Counted from the stretch's first letter, positions 1 through 9,562 are shown. The stretch: 64,000 bases of DNA from Rhodanobacter ginsengisoli (GCF_042657065.1 NZ_JBHSNF010000004.1:124001-188000), one strand, 5' to 3'. Notes: generated by a model from the sequence alone, not told the origin. Numbers and translations: made by a program.

Positions 1-1
1 C

Positions 2-211
2 ACGCTGTATCACATCGCCCAGCACAACCTGCCATTCGGTGGCGTGGGGGCCTCCGGCATGGGCGGATACCACGGCGAAGCCGGTTTCCGCACCTTCACG
101 CACCTCAAGCCGGTCTTCCATCAGGCCCGCTTCAACGGCGTCGGCCTGCTCAATCCGCCCTACGGCGCACGCTTCAGGCGCATGCTTGAACTATTCTTGA
201 AGCGCGGTTGA
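2..211 (+). CDS. Aldehyde dehydrogenase, C-terminal end (coniferyl aldehyde dehydrogenase-like), partial
   Basis: The first 69 codons in frame 2 encode the end of an aldehyde dehydrogenase; the gene begins before the window. The stretch HNLPFGGVGASGMGGYHGE followed by GFRTFTHLKPVF is the usual C-terminal signature of the ALDH superfamily, where NAD-dependent enzymes oxidise aldehydes to acids. The tail (LNPPYGARFRRMLELFLKRG) resembles coniferyl or long-chain aldehyde dehydrogenases, which often end in a hydrophobic or basic helix. The catalytic cysteine and NAD site lie outside the window, so substrate cannot be judged. It ends with TGA at 209-211, about 100 bp before the YcgL-type gene. Confidence 0.8.
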   Translation, partial: TLYHIAQHNLPFGGVGASGMGGYHGEAGFRTFTHLKPVFHQARFNGVGLLNPPYGARFRRMLELFLKRG

Positions 212-309
212 ACCGGCGGCTCCGAACCGCCGCGGTCCCGCCGCACTGCTGTTACCCTCACGAACGCCGCGGGGCCGCGCCCCGTCAAGCCTTCCCAGCA
301 GGTGCCGCC

Positions 310-603
310 ATGCCTTGTTACGTCTATGCCAGTCTGCGCAAGATCGACAGCTACGTGTGGCTGGCGCAGCGCGACGGGTTCGATGTGTTGCCCGAATCGT
401 TGCTGCTGCTGCTGGGCGAACTGCGCTTCGTGATGGAAGTGCACCTGGACGAAGCGCGCAAGCTGCCGGTCGAGGATGCCGAACAGATACTCGAGCATCT
501 GCGCACGCAGGGCTGGCACCTGCAATTGCCGCCCCAGGAGACCCTGGCCACCGCCAACCATCCGGTCTACACGCACTCCCCGCAGAGTGATCACGACGAC
601 TGA
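310..603 (+). CDS. ycgL: YcgL domain-containing protein
   Basis: A 97-residue soluble protein of the YcgL family (DUF709), a small family common in gammaproteobacteria with no established function. Visible family features are the N-terminal CYVYASLRKIDSYVWL strand region, a central LLLLLGELRFVMEVHLDE segment and the C-terminal QGWHLQLPP motif. The start at 310 was chosen because the family begins with a short Met-(X)-Cys-x-(V/I)-Tyr start; the frame is open further upstream, but the extra residues are Arg/Ala-rich and unlike the family. It stands alone between the aldehyde dehydrogenase and the ankyrin gene. Confidence 0.8.
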   Translation: MPCYVYASLRKIDSYVWLAQRDGFDVLPESLLLLLGELRFVMEVHLDEARKLPVEDAEQILEHLRTQGWHLQLPPQETLATANHPVYTHSPQSDHDD

Positions 604-685
604 CTCGCACCTCGCCGGTGCACGCTGTCCCCATGGTTAACACTTGGTTACCGTCTGCCATGCCAACGATTTCTATACTGTCGCC

Positions 686-3600
686 ATGAACCAGCCCAAA
701 TCACGTCGCCGCCCCCCCTTGCTGCAAGCGCTTGCCTGGTTCATTCCGGGTCTGCTCGCGGTCGCCGTCGCCGGATCGACCACCCATCCGCTGACCCTGC
801 TGCCGTTGCTGCTGGCCAATGCACTGACCATGGCGGCGATCTGCCACGCGATCGGCTTCGATCCCGAACCGCGTTTCGGCCGCACCGTGCTGCGCCGGGG
901 CGCCGCGCACCTGGTGATGTTCAGTGGCTACGCCGCGCTGGTGTTCCTGCTGGTCGCCTGGCCGATGCTGCAGTTGAGCCAGACGCCCAGCCTCAGCGCA
1001 TCGCTGCTGCTGGCCGCGGCGCTGGTGCTGGCGCTGGTGGCGCTGTGGCGGTTGTGGCCGGCGTTCGGCCTGGTGTTCGTGTGGGACGACGCCTATCCGC
1101 AGCAGAGCGATGGCTCGTGGATATTCACCGCAACCTTGCGCAGCATCGCGTTCGGGCGGCATCTGTCGCGCGAGGAGCGTTTCTTCAGTCATTTCCTGCC
1201 GGCCGCCTTCTCCCTGCTGGTGCTGGCCTTCGGCGCGATCGCACTGACCGGTCTGGTCGGCATGCTGCCGTCCGAGCTGCGCATCGCGGCGCTGGTCCTC
1301 TACGGCTTCGTGCTGCTGCCGCTGGGCTGTCTGGTCATCGCCAACCGGACGCTGCGCGCCTTGCTCTGCGAAAAGCACCGGCCACGCCGGCGCAGCGACC
1401 TCGGACCGCCGTCGGCGAGCACTGCGGCCCATACCCCGCGTCCGATATTGAGCGAGCAGGAACGCACCGCCGGCAGCCCCGAACAGGCCGCCTCGCTGCT
1501 GGCGGCCACCCGGGATGGGGATATCGAACGCGCGCTGGCCCTGCTCGAGGTCGGTGCCGACCCCAACACCGCACCAGCCGACGACGAGCGTGACCAGCGC
1601 CCGGTCCTGATGCTGGCCGCGCTGCTGCCCGACACCCGCCTGCTGCGCGCCCTGATTGCCAGGGGCGCGGACGTGAATCGCGCCAGCGGCGGCATCACCC
1701 CGTTGCTGGCGGCCACCCGCGACAGCTGGCACGGGCGCGCCGAGGCCGTGCTGACCCTGCTCGCCAACGGCGCCAGCCCGCTGGCCACCGACGGCGATGG
1801 CAATACCGCCCTGCACGGCGCCGTGCTCAGCGGCGAACCCGGCGTGGCGGCGATGCTGCTGGATGCTGCGGCGCCGATCAACGCGCTGAACCAGGCCGGC
1901 ATCAGTCCGCTGGCCAGCGCCTGCCATGCGGCCAACTGGCCACTGGTGAAATTCCTGCTGGAACGTGGCGCCAAGCCGACGCCCGCCGAGGGTGAGCCCG
2001 CGCTGGTGGCCGCTGCCGGCATCGCCGACGACGACGCGACCGGGGTCAAGCTGCTGCTGAAGCACCGTGCCGCGATCAATGCCGTCGATGCACGTCATCG
2101 GCATGCCTTGCTGAGCGCCGCCGCCGAGGGCCACGAGCAGATCGCCCGGGTCCTGTGCGCCGCCGGCGCCGACGTCAAGCTGGCCGATCGGCACGGCACG
2201 ACTGCACTGATGGAGGCGGCGCGTGCCGGCGCCAGCGGTATCGTGCAACTGCTGGCCGAGGCACAGCCCGATGCGCGGGTGCGCGATCAGCACGGTCGCG
2301 ACGCGCTGACCCTCGCCTGCCAGTCGCCGCATGCCGACGGCGAAACCGTCGGTGCCCTGCTGGCACTGGGTGCGGAACCGAAAACGCCGGGCAGCGATGG
2401 CCGCAGCGCGCTCGATCACGCCGCCGCTGCCGGCCGCTGGGATCTGGTCGCCCTGCTCGATCCGGATACCCCGCTCCCGACCAGCCTCAGCCAGGATCTG
2501 CTGGCCGAAGGCGCCGATACGCCGCGGCACCTGCTCGACGCGCTGCGCTTCGGGCACTGGGCGATCGTGTCCGGTTTTGCCGAGCGCGTACGCGAATGGC
2601 CGCAACCCCAGCTGGCCCAGCTGTATCTGGATCTGGCCGCACCGGGTCTTGCCGCCGGTCGGCGCTGGCTGCTCGACCACGGCCTGGATGCCGAGGCGCG
2701 GCTGGAAGCGCCGCAGGTGGATGACGCCGAAACCGCCGAGGCCCCCGTGCTGCCGCCACCGGGCCGGCGCCTGTTCGACGCCTTGCTGCAACAACTGCCG
2801 GATTCGACCGAAGCGTTGGAGGATCTGCTGCAAGCCGGCGCCTCGCCGGCCGGCGCCGGCCTGCTGGCCCTGGCATTGTCGCGCCTGGGCGCCGCCGCCC
2901 AGGGCGCGGCGTTGCCGTTGAACCTGCTCGAACGCGGCGCCGACCCGTTCGGACCGGATGCGCGCGGACGCACGCCGCTGCATCTGGCTGCGATCAACGG
3001 GCAAAGCGAACTGCTGCATGCCCTGCTGGCCCGCGGCTGCGATCCGAACGCGCGCGACCGCGACAACCGAACGCCGCTGTTCGCCGCGCTCGAACACGGG
3101 GCACAGGCGTTGCCGCTGGTGCGTGCGCTGATCGCCCATGGTGCCAACCCGGAAGCAACCGATGCCAACGGTGAAACCCCGTTGGGGCTGGCACTGGAAC
3201 ACCCGGCGGTGGAGCGCTGGCTGGACTGGCGCGACTGGCCGCGGCCACACCGTCCGTTGCGCCCCAGCGACCTGCCGGCCGCTGCCGCCGCCGGTGCGCT
3301 GGCCACGGTACAACGCCTGCTGGAACTGGGCTTCGCCGTCGATACCCAGGATGACCAGGGCGCCTCGGCCCTGCTGCGCGCGTGCGGCGCCGGTCATCGC
3401 GAGGTGGCCGCCTGCCTGCTCGAGGCCGCCGCCGATCCCGCTCTGCCCGCCCGCAGCGGAGTGACTCCGCTGGCCGCCGCCGTCGCGGCGCGACGCGAAG
3501 CGCTGGTCGCCCTGCTGCTGCAACATCGGGTCGCCGTCGATCAGCGCCTGCCGAACGAGGCGACCGCTCTGATGGTGGCCGCGGCGATGGGCTATCCGGA

Positions 3601-4138
3601 CATCGCCGAACAGCTGCTGGATGCCGGCGCCGACGTCAACGCCGTCGACGCCGCCGGCCGCAGCGCGCTGCATGCCGCGGCGCAGTTCGGCTTCGAGCAC
3701 AACGACAGCCTGCGCGCGCGGCGCCAATTCGACGGCCTGCTCAAGCGCGGCGCCGACGTCAATCGCGCGGACAACGAGGGCAAGACACCGCTGCTGCTGC
3801 TGCTCGGCGCGCAATTGCCTCCCGGCAGCGACTGCGATGCCACCCACCTCGGGGCTCTGGTGCCGGTACTGCTGGAAGCCGGTGCGAAGGTGGAGCATGC
3901 CGATCAACGCGGGGTCACCGCCTTGCATGCCTGCGCCATGCATGCGCTGCTGCCGCCGGCACGCGTGCTGCTGTCGCGCGGCGCCGATCGCCATGCCGCC
4001 GACGGCTTTGGCCGTACCGCCGCCGATGTGGCGCGACAGCTGGGCTTCATCGACATCGCGCATGAGCTGGCCGCCCGTGTCGGTGCGATCCCCAGTGTGC
4101 GGCAGACCCTGCGGCAACCGGCCCAGCCGGCCGACTGA
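686..4138 (+). CDS. Large membrane-anchored ankyrin-repeat protein
   Basis: A 1150-residue protein with two parts. Residues 1-230 hold about six hydrophobic segments (for example LAWFIPGLLAVAVAG and SLLLAAALVLALVALW) and should anchor it in the inner membrane. From about residue 268 to the C-terminus runs a long series of ankyrin repeats, seen as recurring G-x-TPLHLAA...LLxxGAD-x-N units (for example RTPLHLAAINGQSELLHALLARGCDPNARD). Ankyrin repeats bind proteins; no enzymatic motif was found and the partner is unknown. ATG 686 is preferred over an in-frame start at 644 because a TATACT hexamer (674-679) lies only 7 bp upstream, which would make the transcript leaderless if it is the -10. The gene converges on kefB, with a small hairpin (4124-4146) over its stop codon. 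Confidence 0.85.
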   Translation: MNQPKSRRRPPLLQALAWFIPGLLAVAVAGSTTHPLTLLPLLLANALTMAAICHAIGFDPEPRFGRTVLRRGAAHLVMFSGYAALVFLLVAWPMLQLSQTPSLSASLLLAAALVLALVALWRLWPAFGLVFVWDDAYPQQSDGSWIFTATLRSIAFGRHLSREERFFSHFLPAAFSLLVLAFGAIALTGLVGMLPSELRIAALVLYGFVLLPLGCLVIANRTLRALLCEKHRPRRRSDLGPPSASTAAHTPRPILSEQERTAGSPEQAASLLAATRDGDIERALALLEVGADPNTAPADDERDQRPVLMLAALLPDTRLLRALIARGADVNRASGGITPLLAATRDSWHGRAEAVLTLLANGASPLATDGDGNTALHGAVLSGEPGVAAMLLDAAAPINALNQAGISPLASACHAANWPLVKFLLERGAKPTPAEGEPALVAAAGIADDDATGVKLLLKHRAAINAVDARHRHALLSAAAEGHEQIARVLCAAGADVKLADRHGTTALMEAARAGASGIVQLLAEAQPDARVRDQHGRDALTLACQSPHADGETVGALLALGAEPKTPGSDGRSALDHAAAAGRWDLVALLDPDTPLPTSLSQDLLAEGADTPRHLLDALRFGHWAIVSGFAERVREWPQPQLAQLYLDLAAPGLAAGRRWLLDHGLDAEARLEAPQVDDAETAEAPVLPPPGRRLFDALLQQLPDSTEALEDLLQAGASPAGAGLLALALSRLGAAAQGAALPLNLLERGADPFGPDARGRTPLHLAAINGQSELLHALLARGCDPNARDRDNRTPLFAALEHGAQALPLVRALIAHGANPEATDANGETPLGLALEHPAVERWLDWRDWPRPHRPLRPSDLPAAAAAGALATVQRLLELGFAVDTQDDQGASALLRACGAGHREVAACLLEAAADPALPARSGVTPLAAAVAARREALVALLLQHRVAVDQRLPNEATALMVAAAMGYPDIAEQLLDAGADVNAVDAAGRSALHAAAQFGFEHNDSLRARRQFDGLLKRGADVNRADNEGKTPLLLLLGAQLPPGSDCDATHLGALVPVLLEAGAKVEHADQRGVTALHACAMHALLPPARVLLSRGADRHAADGFGRTAADVARQLGFIDIAHELAARVGAIPSVRQTLRQPAQPAD

Positions 4139-4152
4139 GCCGGCTGCGCGGA

Positions 4153-5979
4153 TCAGTCCGGGCGCACGGGCTCGGCCAGGTCTTTTTCGCGGGCACGTTC
4201 GGCGCCCGGCTCGGCATCGGCCTCGAACAGTTGCTGCAAGTCGACCAGCGCATCGCGGGTGCTCTGGATCAACTTGGTCTCGTCGTCATAGACCAGCGCC
4301 TGTTTCTTCAGCAGATCCTCGTCGTAACGGCGGAAGCGCTCGACCCGGTCGGCCGCCCGCTCCGGCGAAAGACCCAGCGCCTCCAGCGTCTTGCGGGTCA
4401 TCTTGAGACTGGAATGAAACGTCTCGCGCACCGGGTCATCCACCCCCATATCCATCAACCGGAACACGTGCTGGCGGTTGCGTGCGCGCGCCACGATCTT
4501 CAGGTGCGGGTAGTGCCGCCTGACCAGTCGCGCAGTGCGCAGGTTCGCCTCCGGGTCGTCGGTCGCCAGCACGAACACCTCGGCCCTGGCGGCCTGCGCC
4601 GCGCGCAACAGCTCCGGCCGGCCCGGATCGCCGAAGAACAGGTTGATGCTGCCGAAGCGGCGCGAGACATCGACCTGCTCGGCCGAGTGCTCCAGCGCCA
4701 CGAACGGAATGCCCTGCGCGCGCAGCACACGGGCGATGATCTGGCCGACCCGGCCGAAGCCGGCGATGATCACCCGCGGCGTATCGGCGTCGATGTCGTC
4801 GAACTCGCGCCCGGGCTTGCGCGGATGCACGTTCAGCGCCTTCGCCGCCAGCACCACCAGCAGTGGGGTCAATGCCATGGTCAGGGTGATCGCCAGCACC
4901 AGCGCGTCACGCTGGCCCACCCCGATCAGCTGCTGCTCGGCCGCCTGCCTCAGCACCACGAAGGCGAACTCGCCGCCGCAGGCCAGCAGCACGACCAGGC
5001 GCAGGGTATCGGAACGGTTGAGCCCGCCCAGCAGGCGGCCCAGCGGCCACAGCAGCAGGCCCTTGAGCAGCAGCAGCGCCGCCACCAGGCCGAAGATCAG
5101 GCCCGGCCGGTGCAGCAGCAAGGACAGGTCCATCGACATGCCGACGCTGATGAAGAACAGGCCCAGCAGCAAGCCCTTGAACGGCTCGATATTCGATTCC
5201 AGCTCGTGCCGGTATTCCGAATCGGCCAGCAGCATGCCGGCGAGGAACGCCCCCAGCGTGGCCGAGACCCCGGCCAGCTCCATCAGCCAGGCGACCCCCA
5301 TCACGACCAGCAGCGCGGTGGCGGTGAAGACCTCGACCGAGTCGGCACGGGCCACGAAACGGAAGACCGGCCGCAACAGGTAACGACCACCCGCCACCAC
5401 CGCCACGATCACGCCCACCGTGCGCAACACGCCGAACAGTTCGAAGTTCTGCGCGTTCGAGGACGCCAGCAGGGGCACCGCGGCAATCAGCGGAATCGCG
5501 GCCAGATCCTGGAACAGCAGGATCGAGAATACCTGGCGCCCGTAGGCCGAACCCGCTTCCTTGCGCTCGGCCAGGATCTGCAGGCCGAATGCGGTAGAGG
5601 ACAGCGCCAGGCTGCCACCGACGATGGCCGCGGCCTTGCCGGTGAGGCCGACCAGGAAATATGCCGCGGCCCCGATCGCCACGCAACTGGCCAGCACCTG
5701 CAGCAGGCCGGTACCGAATACCGAGCGGCGCATCACCCACAGCCGCTGCGGCGAGAGCTCCAGACCGATCACGAACAGCATCAGCACCACGCCGAACTCG
5801 GAGATCGCGGCAACCCCGCCGGTCTCGCTGACCAGCCCCAGCAGTTGCGGGCCGATCACCACGCCGGCCAGCAGGTACCCGAGCACCGCGCCGAGGCGGA
5901 ACCGCTTGGTCAGCGGCACCGCGATCACCGTGGCGAGCAGGAACACCACCGCGGTCTGCAGGAAATGATGGCTGTCCAC
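4153..5979 (-). CDS. kefB: Kef-type glutathione-regulated K+/H+ antiporter (CPA2 family)
   Basis: A 608-residue inner-membrane monovalent cation:proton antiporter of the KefB/KefC type. The first 370 residues are hydrophobic (about 12 helices, starting with AVVFLLATVIAVPLTKRF and LGYLLAGVVIGP). The motif HELESNIEPFKGLL matches the HALExDIEP regulatory loop of KefC. Residues about 400-515 form a Rossmann-type RCK/TrkA-N domain with the nucleotide motif GFGRVGQIIARVL. Kef systems release K+ and acidify the cytoplasm upon electrophile stress. A GTG start at 5979 (VDSHHFLQT) is chosen because the protein aligns from there; the frame is open 21 codons further upstream. No KefF/KefG ancillary subunit gene lies next to it. 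Confidence 0.85.
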   Translation of the reverse strand: MDSHHFLQTAVVFLLATVIAVPLTKRFRLGAVLGYLLAGVVIGPQLLGLVSETGGVAAISEFGVVLMLFVIGLELSPQRLWVMRRSVFGTGLLQVLASCVAIGAAAYFLVGLTGKAAAIVGGSLALSSTAFGLQILAERKEAGSAYGRQVFSILLFQDLAAIPLIAAVPLLASSNAQNFELFGVLRTVGVIVAVVAGGRYLLRPVFRFVARADSVEVFTATALLVVMGVAWLMELAGVSATLGAFLAGMLLADSEYRHELESNIEPFKGLLLGLFFISVGMSMDLSLLLHRPGLIFGLVAALLLLKGLLLWPLGRLLGGLNRSDTLRLVVLLACGGEFAFVVLRQAAEQQLIGVGQRDALVLAITLTMALTPLLVVLAAKALNVHPRKPGREFDDIDADTPRVIIAGFGRVGQIIARVLRAQGIPFVALEHSAEQVDVSRRFGSINLFFGDPGRPELLRAAQAARAEVFVLATDDPEANLRTARLVRRHYPHLKIVARARNRQHVFRLMDMGVDDPVRETFHSSLKMTRKTLEALGLSPERAADRVERFRRYDEDLLKKQALVYDDETKLIQSTRDALVDLQQLFEADAEPGAERAREKDLAEPVRPD

Positions 5980-6060
5980 GTGCGCCGCTCCGATTCGGGA
6001 AGACGGATTATTCCACGCGAGCGGTGATCGCACGGCATGCACCGGCGATTTCAGTGGTCG

Positions 6061-6100
6061 GCCCCAAAAATGGATCAGGCCCGCACGAGGCGGGCCTGAT
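6061..6100 (-). terminator. Rho-independent terminator of the M3 peptidase gene
   Basis: Perfect 11-bp inverted arms, ATCAGGCCCGC (6074-6084) and GCGGGCCTGAT (6090-6100), with a 5-nt loop. Read on the minus strand the hairpin is followed by CCATTTTTGG (T-run at 6066-6070). It lies 32 bp past the stop of the peptidase gene at 6133, so it fits as its intrinsic terminator. Confidence 0.85.
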
Positions 6101-6132
6101 CTGCAGCGGGCGGAGCGTCGGGGAAGCGCCGA

Positions 6133-8340
6133 TTATTTCTTCGGCACGTCCTTCAGGCCCCGGTTCTCCAGCATCGGCTCGATGCTGGGTTCCTTGCCGC
6201 GCCAGTCCTTGTACATCTTCGCCAGCTCCTCGGTGTTGCCGCGCGACAGGATCATGGCGCGGAAACGGTCGCCATTCTCGCGGGTCAGGCCGCCATGGTC
6301 CTTGAAGTCGACGAACGCATCGTCGGCCAGCATCTCGGTCCACAGGTAGGCGTAGTAACCGGCCGCGTAACCGTTGCCCCAGATGTGCTGGAAGTAGCTG
6401 GAACGGTAGCGCGGCGGCACGTAGCTGAGATCGATGCGATCCTTCTTCAGCGCGGCAGCCTCGAACTTGTCCGCGTCCTGCAGCGGCGCATCCGCACCCA
6501 GCGTATGCCAGTTCATGTCGAGCAATGCGGCGCTGACCAGTTCGGTCATGTCGTAGCCCTTGTTGAACTTGCCGGCGGCCTTGATCTTGTCGACCAGCAC
6601 CTGCGGCATCGGCTCACCGGTCTTGTAGTTCTTCGCGTAGTGGGCGAACACCTTCGGATCGGTCGCCCAGTGTTCGTTGAACTGCGACGGGAACTCGACG
6701 AAATCGCGCGCCGTGTTGGTGCCGGACAGGGTCGGGTACTGCTCGTCGGCGAACATGCCGTGCAGCGCATGGCCGAACTCGTGGAACATCGTGATCACGT
6801 CGTCGAACGACAACAAGGCAGGCTGGCCGGCGGCCGGCTTGGTGAAGTTGGTGACGTTGAAGATCACCGGCTTGGTCCCGAGCAGCTTCGATTGCGCCAC
6901 CAGATTGTCCATCCAGGCACCGCCACCCTTGTTGTCGCGCTTGAAGTAGTCGGTGTAGAACAGCGCCAGCGACTTGCCGTCCTTGTCGAACACCTCGTAC
7001 ACGCGCACGTCCGGCTGGTACACCGGAATGTCCTTGCGCTCCTTGAAGGTCAGTCCGTACAGCTGGTTCGCGGCATAGAACACGCCGTTTTGCAGCACAT
7101 CGTTAAGTTCGAAGTACGGCTTGATCTGGCTCTCATCCAGGTCGTACTTCGCCTTGCGCACCTGCTCGGCGTAGAAATTCCAGTCCCACGGCTGCAACTT
7201 GAAGCTGTGCTGCTTCAGCGCCTTCTGGTCCTTGTCGATCTGCGCCTGGATGTCCTTCGCCTCGCGGTTGGCGCGAGCCGTGACCGCCGGCACCAGCTGC
7301 TGCATGAACTTGAGCGCCGTCTCCGGCGTCTTCGCCATCTGGTCGTCCAGTTTCCACGCCGCGTAGTTCGGGAAGCCCAGCAGCTTCGCCTGCTCCGCCC
7401 GGACCTGCGCCAGTCGCTCGATCGTCTTGCGGGTGTCGTTGGCGTCGCCCTGCTCGGCACGGTTCCACGACGCCTCGAACAGCTTCTGACGCGTGCCGCG
7501 ATCGCTCAGATCCTGCAGCTCGGGCTGCTGGGTGGTGTTCTGCAGGGGCAGCACGTACTTGCCGTCCAGCTTGCGATCCTTGCCGGCCTGGATGGCCGCC
7601 GCGATCTCGGCATCGGACAGCCCGGCCAGCTTCGCCTTGTCATCGATCACCGGTGCGGCGGCCTTGGTCGCGGCCAGCAGCTTGTTGGTGAAGGCGGTGC
7701 TGAGCGTGGATTCCTCCTTGTTCAGGTCCTTCAGCTTCGCCTTGTCGGCATCGGACAGCTTGGCACCGGCATGCACGAAGTTCCTGTAGACCACCTCGAT
7801 CAGGCGCTGCGACTCCGGATCGAGCTTGAGCGTGTCGCGCTGGTCGTAGATCGTCTGGACACGCTGGAACAACTTGCTGTTGAGATAGATCGCATCGCGG
7901 TGCGCTGCCAGTCTCGGCGCTTCTTCTTCCTGTACTTTCTGCAACGTATCGTCGGTGTTGGCGCTGGTCACCGCGCCGAACACCATCATCACGCGATTCA
8001 GCATGGCGCCGGATTTCTCCATCGCCACGTAGGTGTTGTCGAACGTCGGCGCATCCGGGTTGTCGGCGATCTTCTCGATCTCGGCCAGCTGCCGCTTCAT
8101 GCCCTCCTCGATCGCCGGCTGGTAGTCGGCGTCGGTGATCTTGTCGAACGGCGGCGCCTGGAAGGGCAGCGTGCTGGCCTGGAAGAACGGGTTGCTGGTC
8201 ATGGCGGCGGCCGATGCGGCGGTGCTGGCGGCGGCCACCGAGGCAGTCGTCGCGGGGGAGGTGGCAGCCCCGTTCGGCTGCTGCGAGCAGGCGGCCAGGA
8301 CCATCGTGGTGGCAATCACTATCGGGCGGAGACGAAGCAT
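6133..8340 (-). CDS. dcp: Peptidyl-dipeptidase Dcp-like M3 family metallopeptidase, lipoprotein
   Basis: A 735-residue zinc metallopeptidase of family M3 (thimet oligopeptidase / Dcp). The zinc-binding HEFGHALHGMF motif is intact near residue 520, with the downstream glutamate helix region (GTNTARDFVEFPSQFNEHW) typical of the family. The N-terminus (MLRLRPIVIATTMVLAACSQQ) is a lipoprotein signal with lipobox LAAC, followed by an Ala/Thr/Ser linker, so the enzyme should be tethered in the cell envelope. Family members remove dipeptides from the C-terminus of oligopeptides. A well-formed promoter (8394-8422) precedes it and an intrinsic terminator (6074-6100) follows it, so it is probably monocistronic. 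Confidence 0.88.
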   Translation of the reverse strand: MLRLRPIVIATTMVLAACSQQPNGAATSPATTASVAAASTAASAAAMTSNPFFQASTLPFQAPPFDKITDADYQPAIEEGMKRQLAEIEKIADNPDAPTFDNTYVAMEKSGAMLNRVMMVFGAVTSANTDDTLQKVQEEEAPRLAAHRDAIYLNSKLFQRVQTIYDQRDTLKLDPESQRLIEVVYRNFVHAGAKLSDADKAKLKDLNKEESTLSTAFTNKLLAATKAAAPVIDDKAKLAGLSDAEIAAAIQAGKDRKLDGKYVLPLQNTTQQPELQDLSDRGTRQKLFEASWNRAEQGDANDTRKTIERLAQVRAEQAKLLGFPNYAAWKLDDQMAKTPETALKFMQQLVPAVTARANREAKDIQAQIDKDQKALKQHSFKLQPWDWNFYAEQVRKAKYDLDESQIKPYFELNDVLQNGVFYAANQLYGLTFKERKDIPVYQPDVRVYEVFDKDGKSLALFYTDYFKRDNKGGGAWMDNLVAQSKLLGTKPVIFNVTNFTKPAAGQPALLSFDDVITMFHEFGHALHGMFADEQYPTLSGTNTARDFVEFPSQFNEHWATDPKVFAHYAKNYKTGEPMPQVLVDKIKAAGKFNKGYDMTELVSAALLDMNWHTLGADAPLQDADKFEAAALKKDRIDLSYVPPRYRSSYFQHIWGNGYAAGYYAYLWTEMLADDAFVDFKDHGGLTRENGDRFRAMILSRGNTEELAKMYKDWRGKEPSIEPMLENRGLKDVPKK

Positions 8341-8393
8341 GGAGTTCCCCAGGTGGTAAGCCCGTCATCGGGCACGGAAAGTCGGAACCTCTG

Positions 8394-8422
8394 ACTGTAC
8401 CTATCCGGCAGCCACTTTCCAA
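8394..8422 (-). promoter_or_regulatory. Sigma-70 type promoter of the M3 peptidase gene
   Basis: On the minus strand: -35 TTGGAA (8417-8422), a 17-bp spacer, and -10 TACAGT (8394-8399). The start codon is at 8340, leaving a leader of about 47 nt that contains a small perfect hairpin (GCCCG-TCAT-CGGGC, 8360-8373). Confidence 0.6.
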
Positions 8423-8481
8423 ACAGCCACAAAGTTCCCCGGACGAACGAAAATATCGCGCCTCGCGGCGCGAGGGCGTGC

Positions 8482-8829
8482 TCAGGCCGCGCGCAGGTCG
8501 CGCAATTGCCATGCCCCGCCGATCAGCAGATGCAACCGGTGTCGCACCACGCTCATCGGCAGGTCGGTGAGCAGGTCCACCTCGGTGTGCAGGTCGGCGA
8601 CCCGGGCGGTCACTTGCGCGGCCGGATCGACGGCGCCCAGGCTGCTTTCCACCGCGTCCGGATCCGGCTGCGCGGCGCGCCAGCGCTGGAACAGGCCGTC
8701 TTCGCGCAAGGCCTGCCGCAGCGTCTCGGCGAATTGGTCCGGACCGGCACCGTCCCAGGCAAACCGCGGATCGTCCCCGCGCGCCTGGGCCAGACTGGCG
8801 ATCGAGATGTAGTAATGGTTGCGTGCCAT
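8482..8829 (-). CDS. Hypothetical protein, 115 aa
   Basis: A short soluble protein beginning MARNHYYISIASLAQARG. ATG 8829 has a good ribosome binding site, GGAGG, 8 bases upstream. The sequence has a middle part rich in acidic residues (DPDAVESSLGAVDPAA) and ends RHRLHLLIGGAWQLRDLRAA. I do not recognise the family. There are no membrane segments, signal peptide or metal motifs. It lies 55 bp downstream of bioD in the same direction, so the two may share a transcript; a separate promoter for the next gene starts beyond its end. Confidence 0.65.
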   Translation of the reverse strand: MARNHYYISIASLAQARGDDPRFAWDGAGPDQFAETLRQALREDGLFQRWRAAQPDPDAVESSLGAVDPAAQVTARVADLHTEVDLLTDLPMSVVRHRLHLLIGGAWQLRDLRAA

Positions 8830-8884
8830 GTAGCCTCCGCCGGGGCGAGAATCGAAACCTATCCAAGCACAACCGATGTGAAAC

Positions 8885-9562
8885 TCAGTCCAGCTCCGCC
8901 AGCGCGGACGACAGCCGCGGCGCCGCCTGCGACGGCGCCATCCCATGCGGCAGTACGCCGAGGCAGGGCGCCGGCAACAGCTCGGCCAGGGTCGCCAGGT
9001 TTTCTTCCACCGCCGCCATCGCCGGATCGATCGTGTTGCCGATCCAGCCGACCAGTCGGCAGCCATCCGCCACGATCGCCCGTGCACTGAGCAGGGCATG
9101 ATTGAGACAGCCCAGCCGCAATCCGACCACCAGGATCACCGGCAGTTGCCACTGCTTCGCGATGTCGGCCGCAAACAGGCCCGGCGCCAACGGCACCAGC
9201 CAGCCGCCGACACCTTCGACCACCACGGTGTCGTGCGCCGCGCGGAGCCGATCGAAGGCCGTGCGCAGGGGCTGCAGGGTGATCGTGACACCTTCCCGCG
9301 CGGCGGCCAGATGGGGTGACAGCGGGGCGCGAAGCGCCACCGGATTGATCCACTCGTACGGTTGCGGCGCGCTGCCGGCGGCCTGCAGGGCCAGCGCATC
9401 GTCGTTGCGCAGCCCCGCCGGCGTATCGACGCAGCCGCTGGCCACCGGCTTCATGCCGCAAACGTGGCCGCCCGCCGCGCGCAGCGCATGCAGCAGCGCG
9501 CAGGCGGCATGCGTCTTGCCGATGCCGGTGTCCGTGCCCGCAATGAAAACCGCGGCCGTCAT
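8885..9562 (-). CDS. bioD: ATP-dependent dethiobiotin synthetase
   Basis: A 225-residue enzyme that closes the ureido ring of dethiobiotin from 7,8-diaminopelargonate, CO2 and ATP, the next-to-last biotin step. The P-loop GTDTGIGKTHAACALL is at residues 9-24, and the MKPVASGC and VEGVGGWLVPL motifs bind substrate and the second nucleotide region. Length fits the family (220-240). ATG 9562 is the family-typical start (MTAAVFIAGTDTG); the frame is open upstream but without recognisable homology. No other biotin gene is in the window. It is transcribed divergently from the hemerythrin gene across a 272-bp intergenic stretch. Confidence 0.92.
   Translation of the reverse strand: MTAAVFIAGTDTGIGKTHAACALLHALRAAGGHVCGMKPVASGCVDTPAGLRNDDALALQAAGSAPQPYEWINPVALRAPLSPHLAAAREGVTITLQPLRTAFDRLRAAHDTVVVEGVGGWLVPLAPGLFAADIAKQWQLPVILVVGLRLGCLNHALLSARAIVADGCRLVGWIGNTIDPAMAAVEENLATLAELLPAPCLGVLPHGMAPSQAAPRLSSALAELD

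Noticed and set aside
701..4117. Very long open frame on the minus strand opposite the ankyrin gene
   Set aside because: It is a shadow of the third-position GC bias; its translation is Gln/Arg/Gly-rich without any domain, while the plus strand gives clear ankyrin repeats.
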